Positions 60,233 to 64,000 of a stretch of DNA of 64,000 bases are shown here, in pieces (positions within the stretch are counted from its first letter, which is position 1; the number at the start of each line of letters is the position of its first letter). The stretch lies in contig CAVQWS010000027.1 in assembly GCA_963717725.1 (NCBI GenBank), forward strand, positions 124,001 to 188,000, given 5' to 3'. The stretch comes from AC-32 sp963717725. GTDB taxonomy: Bacteria; Actinomycetota; Thermoleophilia; Gaiellales; Gaiellaceae. A program made the translations under genes and the position numbers. The notes below the pieces were generated by a model. It had not been told where the DNA came from. It ran no database searches and saw nothing but the letters and a program-made list of their open reading frames with translations.

Positions 60233-61168
60233 CTAGGACGCGCGGTAGAGCAACCAGGCGTCGCGCATGCGCTGAACCTGGCCTGCAGTGAACTCCGTGT
60301 AGCAGCTGTCGTACGAGTAGTCCATGTAGTTGTGGATCGGATCGAGCCCCGGTGCGGAGCAGGTGTCCTTGCCGATCGGGCAGCCCGAGGTCGGCGTCTT
60401 CTCCGCCGGTGTGTCGTCGACGAAGTCGCCCTTCGCATTGCACCCGCCGTAGAACGTGTGCTCGAGGTCGAGCCAGTGGCCGGTCTCGTGCGTCACGGTC
60501 TTGCCCTCGTCGTAGCGGCCGGCGTACGTCGTCGACGTGCCCGGCATCGACTCCCAGTCGATCACGATCCCGTCGAGGTAGGCCTGCCCGGGCTTCGTCG
60601 TGATGTCCGGGAGGTAGGCCCAACCGAGGTACGGGCCGGCCGTCGTCGAGTACAGGTTGAGCGCGTTGTCGCCGCCCTGGTGCAGCGCCTGCTTCATCGA
60701 GTGCTCGTCGGTGCCGCCGGGCCCGGCGTAGAACCACGCTGCGTTATCGGTCCGCGTGACTCCCGCAAGCGTGAAGTTGAAGCCCGTCCGCGAGCCGCCG
60801 TAGTTGTCGTTGAGCACGGTCATCTGATCCGAGATCTGCGTGCTCGTCAGACTCCCGATCGAGCCGTCGGTGACGACGTGGAAGTACACCGGAACTCTGG
60901 CCCGGAAGTTCGCACCTGCCTTGCCCTTCGCTGCCGCCGGCAGATCACTGTCGAGACTGCCCTCGGCTGGCTCGCGTTGCTCGAAGCCGCGGCCATATTC
61001 GGCCGGAGTGAGCTTCGAGTAGACCGAGAACACGTCGCCACCTGCCATCGCCGGAACGCAGGGCGTAGCCTGGGCCAGCGTGCGAGCGCTCGTTGCGGCT
61101 GTGACCGTGACTCCCGTGTAGAGCGCCACCGCCAACGCGGCGGCCGCGAACAGCTTGATGTGCCTCAT
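60233..61168 (-). CDS. secreted zinc metalloprotease, M43 (pappalysin) family
   Basis: The 311-aa product has a signal peptide (MRHIKLFAAAALAVALYTGV), a propeptide-like region and a catalytic domain with HETGHWLDLEH (His227, Glu228, His231, His237) followed by C-rich GGCNAKGDFVDDTPAEKTPT, CSAPGLDPIHNYMDYSYDSC and the Met-turn NYMDYS. This is the M43B metzincin pattern. Cysteines likely form disulfides. ATG 61168 follows GGGGGGAGGA. It probably degrades extracellular protein. Confidence 0.94.
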   Translation of the reverse strand: MRHIKLFAAAALAVALYTGVTVTAATSARTLAQATPCVPAMAGGDVFSVYSKLTPAEYGRGFEQREPAEGSLDSDLPAAAKGKAGANFRARVPVYFHVVTDGSIGSLTSTQISDQMTVLNDNYGGSRTGFNFTLAGVTRTDNAAWFYAGPGGTDEHSMKQALHQGGDNALNLYSTTAGPYLGWAYLPDITTKPGQAYLDGIVIDWESMPGTSTTYAGRYDEGKTVTHETGHWLDLEHTFYGGCNAKGDFVDDTPAEKTPTSGCPIGKDTCSAPGLDPIHNYMDYSYDSCYTEFTAGQVQRMRDAWLLYRAS

Positions 61169-61323
61169 TCCTCCCCCCTTCTCTCGCTCCCCTCCTTCGG
61201 CGGGGCGCAACCGCGCGGAGCGTACCGCGGTTTACGCCGGGCGGTAAAGCGTCGCGTCGGCGAGTGTTCGGGAATGCCCCCCGACGAGGGTCATCGAATC
61301 GGCCGTCGATCTATATTTGGCTC

Positions 61324-61521
61324 ATGCCCCGCCAACTTCGTTGGCACAAGGTCCGTGTCGGGTTAGTGGTCGCACTCGTCATCATTTTTGTCGGCGTGGT
61401 GATCGACTCGCTCTTCAGCGCCAGCTGGGCTCTGGATGACGGCCTTCTCCTGACGGCGGCAGCAGTGATCGCGCTGGCGCTCCTCGTGACACGCGGTCGC
61501 GGCCGGTCTGAGGCGAGATGA
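61324..61521 (+). CDS. small membrane protein
   Basis: The 65-aa product has two helices (VGLVVALVIIFVGVVIDSLF and LLLTAAAVIALALLVTRGRG) with basic ends. ATG 61324 has no strong ribosome site. No family recognised. Confidence 0.65.
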   Translation: MPRQLRWHKVRVGLVVALVIIFVGVVIDSLFSASWALDDGLLLTAAAVIALALLVTRGRGRSEAR

Positions 61522-61607
61522 TCCAGGACTGGGCCAGTGAGCGGGAATGTCACTCGAGCAAGCGGTGGCAAATGGACAGGGAGTGGCGGGTCTCTTAGCT
61601 TCGGATA

Positions 61608-62342
61608 ATGCTGCGGGCGGTTCTCGATCGCGATCAGGACGCGTTTGGGCATCTGCTGATGGATCTCGCGGCCGGTCAGAGTGTGGTCGAGGTGGTCGAG
61701 CGGGATGACGGCTGTGTCTTTACCGGGGATCCGTCGTATTACTTGGCGCCGTTTCGGAGGTGGTGGCCGCAGGAGCGGCGGGCGATGCGCTTTGTCCGTG
61801 GTCGCGTCCTTGATGTCGGCTGCGGCGCGGGGCGTGTGGCTGTCCATCTGCAGGAGCGTGGCTTAGATGTGGTCGGCATCGACGTTTCCCCTCTTGCCAT
61901 CGAGGTTGCACGTCGGCGTGGGTTGGCCGATGCCCGCCTGGGCACGCTCGATACGGCCCTGGCGGTGGGGGAGTCATTCGACACGATCCTGCTGCTCGGT
62001 AACAACCTCGGGTTGTTGGCAGGAGAACGACAAGGCCGTCGGCTTCTCCGTCGCCTTGCCGGGGTAGCCACGGAGCGTGGGCGTCTACTTGCCGGCTCGT
62101 ATGACCCCTACGAAGACGCCTCCGCACTCGCCCGGCGCTACCACGCGCGGAATCGCGAACGCCGAAAGCTGGGCGGTGTGGAACGTCTCCGGATCCGCTA
62201 TCAGCAATACGCAACGCCCTGGTTCGACGTGCTCTTCGCCTCGCGCGAGGAGGTCAGCCGGATCAGCGACCGAAGCGGCTGGGCTGTAAGCCGATTCATC
62301 GACCACGGCGCCGGCTACGTCGCCGTCCTGGAACTGACGTGA
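61608..62342 (+). CDS. SAM-dependent methyltransferase
   Basis: The 244-aa product has motif I VRGRVLDVGCGAGRVAVHLQ, motif II-like GLDVVGIDVSPLAIEVARRR and FDTILLLGNNLGLL (motif IV region). The rest, RNRERRKLGGVERLRIRYQQ, YATPWFDVLFASREEV and AVSRFIDHGAGYVAVLEL, is typical of a class I methyltransferase of unassigned substrate. It lies in the segment bounded by the direct repeats and may be acquired; this is inferred. Confidence 0.85.
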   Translation: MLRAVLDRDQDAFGHLLMDLAAGQSVVEVVERDDGCVFTGDPSYYLAPFRRWWPQERRAMRFVRGRVLDVGCGAGRVAVHLQERGLDVVGIDVSPLAIEVARRRGLADARLGTLDTALAVGESFDTILLLGNNLGLLAGERQGRRLLRRLAGVATERGRLLAGSYDPYEDASALARRYHARNRERRKLGGVERLRIRYQQYATPWFDVLFASREEVSRISDRSGWAVSRFIDHGAGYVAVLELT

Positions 62343-62554
62343 CGCCGACGCGATGCGATACCAGCGCTGGCTGGGCCAGCGTGCCCGCTAATTGCGGCTG
62401 CAACCCATTGGCCAAGCGAGAGAAGGAAGACGAGATAAGCGAAAGTGACAGGCGTCCCGAACCTGTAGAGGAAGCGCCGGTTCGACACCGACACCGGACT
62501 CTGATCCCACGCATCCCAGATTGCTCGGAGTCGCGACATAGCTTCCAGAAGCAT
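62315..62554 (-). CDS. possible small membrane protein
   Basis: A 79-aa minus-strand reading, MLLEAMSRLRAIWDAWDQSP, then VSNRRFLYRFGTPVTFAYLV, has one hydrophobic stretch (FAYLVFLLSLGQWVAAAI). It overlaps the methyltransferase tail by 28 nt. Composition is plausible for a real gene but there is no firm support. Confidence 0.35.
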   Translation of the reverse strand: MLLEAMSRLRAIWDAWDQSPVSVSNRRFLYRFGTPVTFAYLVFLLSLGQWVAAAISGHAGPASAGIASRRRHVSSRTAT

Positions 62555-62639
62555 CGGATGGGCGAGTGAGCCGCTTGAGGGAGCACTGGGTCGTCGCTTG
62601 GGCGAGCGTGCTCTCGCTCGGTCTGCCCGAGCGAGAACT

Positions 62640-62745
62640 TGCGGGCCGCGTCTCCCTTGCTCTGCGTCTAATCGGCCCTCGGCGAAGTCGACGTCGCCGA
62701 AGGTCAGGTCGGCTGCCTCCGAGACGCGCAGGCCGACCGCCTCGA
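62640..62745 (-). pseudogene. tyrosine-recombinase fragment (minus strand)
   Basis: A minus-strand frame reads FEAVGLRVSEAADLTFGDVD then FAEGRL. This is the region of the first catalytic Arg (GLRVSEA) of phage-type integrases. An in-frame stop lies just before F, so it is a fragment. Confidence 0.55.
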
Positions 62746-62749
62746 ATCA

Positions 62750-62875
62750 GGGATCTCGCGTGCTCGGACCAAGAGGCCCACGGCCGGCCAGCGCTGGCTC
62801 CCGGTTCCCGAGGTGCTGCTCGACGAGATCGCCGCGCTCTGCCCGCGCGAGGATCGGAGGCGTGAGCGGCCGGTC
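62750..62875 (+). pseudogene. tyrosine-recombinase fragment (plus strand)
   Basis: A plus-strand frame reads RARTKRPTAGQRWLPVPEVL then LDEIAALCPREDRRRERPV, the segment that follows the arginine motif in the same integrase family. Its orientation is opposite to the preceding piece, so an inversion has split the gene. Confidence 0.5.
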
Positions 62876-63005
62876 GCCGACCCGAACGGGGACGAGTGGC
62901 GAGCGTTCTGGATCGATGCCTCCGCCGCCAAACCCACTCCCGGTGTGGTGCCGGTGTGGTCTGGAAGTGAGCCCGAAAGTGATTCACCTGCACACGCGCA
63001 GGTAG

Positions 63006-63022
63006 GTCACTTCAAGAAAGCT
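63006..63022 (+). repeat. 17-bp direct repeat, right copy
   Basis: GTCACTTCAAGAAAGCT, identical to 59361-59377. It lies just after the integrase pieces and 32 bp before the MBL gene start, as expected for an attachment-site half. Confidence 0.7.
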
Positions 63023-63053
63023 AGCGGCGGCCGTTGGTACGGTCACTGGCGAA

Positions 63054-64000
63054 GTGCTCTTCCAGCAGCTCGTAGACGACGATCTCGGCTGCGCGTCCTA
63101 CCTGATCGGTGACGAGACGGCCGGCGAGGCGGTGGTGATCGATCCCGCCTACGCGATCGAGCCCTACCTCGAGGCGGCCGAGCGGGCAGGCGTGCGGATC
63201 GTGCGCGTGCTCGAGACGCACAACCACGCCGACCACGTCTCCGGGCACGGCCGCCTCGCGCTCGAGCACGACGTGCCCGTCTCGATCCACACGCTCGCCG
63301 AGGCCGAGTACCCGCACGAGCCGCTCGAGGATGGCGCCGAGCTCACGATCGGCTTGCTGGCGATCCGGGTGATGCACACGCCCGGCCACCGGCCCGAGCA
63401 CTGCTGCTTCCTCGTCGAAGGCCACCTGCTGACCGGCGACTCACTGTTGGTCGGCGACGCGGCGCGGCCCGACCTCGCCGTCGAGGCGCGCGAGGGCGCC
63501 GAGGATCTTTTCGCCTCGCTGCGGCGACTGGCCGAGCTGCCCGACGAGACCGAGGTCGACCCCGGCCACACCGGCGGCTCGCTCTGCGGCGCCGGGCTCC
63601 GGGGCGAGAAAACCTCGACGATCGGCATGGAGCGCCTGAGCAACGAGGCGCTGAAGATCGGCGACCTGCAGGAGTTCGTGGCGCACTCGGCCGCGATCTC
63701 GGCGCCGCGGCCGCCGACGGTCGAGCGCGTCGTCGCGCTGAACCGCGGGCCGTTCCTGGCTGCGCAGCCGCTGCTCGAGCAGCTCGACGCACCACAGGGG
63801 CAACTGCTCGACGTCCGCAGCGCCGACGCGCACGCGGCCGGCCACGCCCACGGCGCGGTCAATGTCCCGCTCGACGGCTCTTCCGTCGGCACGAAGGCCG
63901 GCTTCGTGCTCGACCACGACGAGCCGATCACGATCCATGCCTCCTCGCCGGACGAAGCTGCCGAGGCCGCCCGACGCCTGAACGCGGTCGGCCTGCTCGC
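63054..64000 (+). CDS. MBL-fold hydrolase with rhodanese-like domain (partial)
   Basis: The gene runs off the right edge, with 315 codons present. It begins at GTG 63054 (VLFQQLVDDDLGCASYLIGD). The metal site THNHADHVSGHG (His56, His58, Asp60, His61) is followed by TPGHRPEHCCFLVEGHLLTG DSLLVGD and PGHTGGSLCGAGL; the second half has LDVRSADAHAAGHAHGAVNV, the start of a rhodanese domain. The layout matches the ETHE1/persulfide dioxygenase-rhodanese group used in sulfide and persulfide metabolism. The catalytic rhodanese Cys would be in the missing part or has been replaced. Confidence 0.88.
   Translation, partial: MLFQQLVDDDLGCASYLIGDETAGEAVVIDPAYAIEPYLEAAERAGVRIVRVLETHNHADHVSGHGRLALEHDVPVSIHTLAEAEYPHEPLEDGAELTIGLLAIRVMHTPGHRPEHCCFLVEGHLLTGDSLLVGDAARPDLAVEAREGAEDLFASLRRLAELPDETEVDPGHTGGSLCGAGLRGEKTSTIGMERLSNEALKIGDLQEFVAHSAAISAPRPPTVERVVALNRGPFLAAQPLLEQLDAPQGQLLDVRSADAHAAGHAHGAVNVPLDGSSVGTKAGFVLDHDEPITIHASSPDEAAEAARRLNAVGLL

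Larger units (their letters stand above)
62343..63053. other. degenerate region with integrase pieces
   Basis: No intact gene of usual size. It contains two tyrosine-recombinase-like segments in opposite orientations (described separately), the right direct repeat at 63006-63022, and the start region of the MBL gene. Confidence 0.55.

Overview
The window is high-GC bacterial DNA in which most genes use tight ATGA/GTGA/TTGA stop-start overlaps and many GTG or TTG starts. The gene set points to a deep-branching actinobacterium, most likely class Thermoleophilia (Gaiellales/Solirubrobacterales type): a UdgX-type uracil-DNA glycosylase, an EF-G-like translation factor, a WhiG/FliA-type sigma factor, a DUF1206 protein, an MpsC (DUF2294) protein, CtaG/YcnI/CopCD copper genes and a full acyl-CoA carboxylase pair. 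The taxonomic call is an inference from gene content.

Layout. 1-1.5 kb: edge of a secreted PPC-domain gene, tRNA-Cys, udgX, an orphan Flp pilin pair. 1.7-6.6 kb: a four-gene overlapping phospholipid operon (PAP2 phosphatase, lipid kinase, DUF1206 with two frame breaks, phospholipase D-like) with a second, divergent PAP2 gene 10 bp away. 6.7-10.4 kb: PPK2 polyphosphate kinase coupled to a P-type ATPase with unusual ion-site residues. 10.5-15.1 kb: a frame-broken secreted protein, a beta-propeller and a receiver / histidine kinase / NarL regulator cassette with inverted-repeat operator candidates. 15.2-20.4 kb: tRNA-Gly, RNase HI, NIF3-like domain, aldehyde dehydrogenase, EF-G-like GTPase. 20.5-26.4 kb: GH13 glucosidase, MalK-type ATPase, two permeases and a binding protein for an oligosaccharide. 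26.5-36.5 kb: two sigma factors, tRNA-Trp, many small or unknown genes, a flippase-like protein, a YVTN propeller divergent from a LysR regulator, and two copies of an unexplained 110-140 nt structured element. 36.5-39.4 kb: a lipoprotein, a methyltransferase interrupted by two in-frame stops, a CXXC-less thioredoxin-fold protein and an MpsC protein; two minus-strand genes here share a 71-nt leader motif. 39.4-51.8 kb: leucine/branched-chain catabolism (3-methylcrotonyl-CoA carboxylase beta and alpha, enoyl-CoA hydratase, acyl-CoA dehydrogenase) mixed with an amino-acid oxidase/DapA-family pair, MFS, flavoprotein and leucyl aminopeptidase. 51.8-59 kb: a copper / haem-copper oxidase assembly cluster. 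59.2-63.0 kb: a likely acquired segment bounded by 17-bp direct repeats, with a three-repeat secreted protein, an M43 metalloprotease, a methyltransferase and a scrambled integrase. 63.05 kb to the end: an MBL-fold/rhodanese protein running off the window.

The strongest unexplained signals are the duplicated structured element (28.3 and 33.9 kb), the paired 71-nt leaders (38.4 and 39.3 kb), the paired GTAACAG-A-CTGTTAC palindromes (41.8 kb), the three-repeat cysteine protein (59.6 kb) and several frame breaks that may be pseudogenes or assembly errors. No CRISPR array, rRNA or intact insertion sequence was seen.
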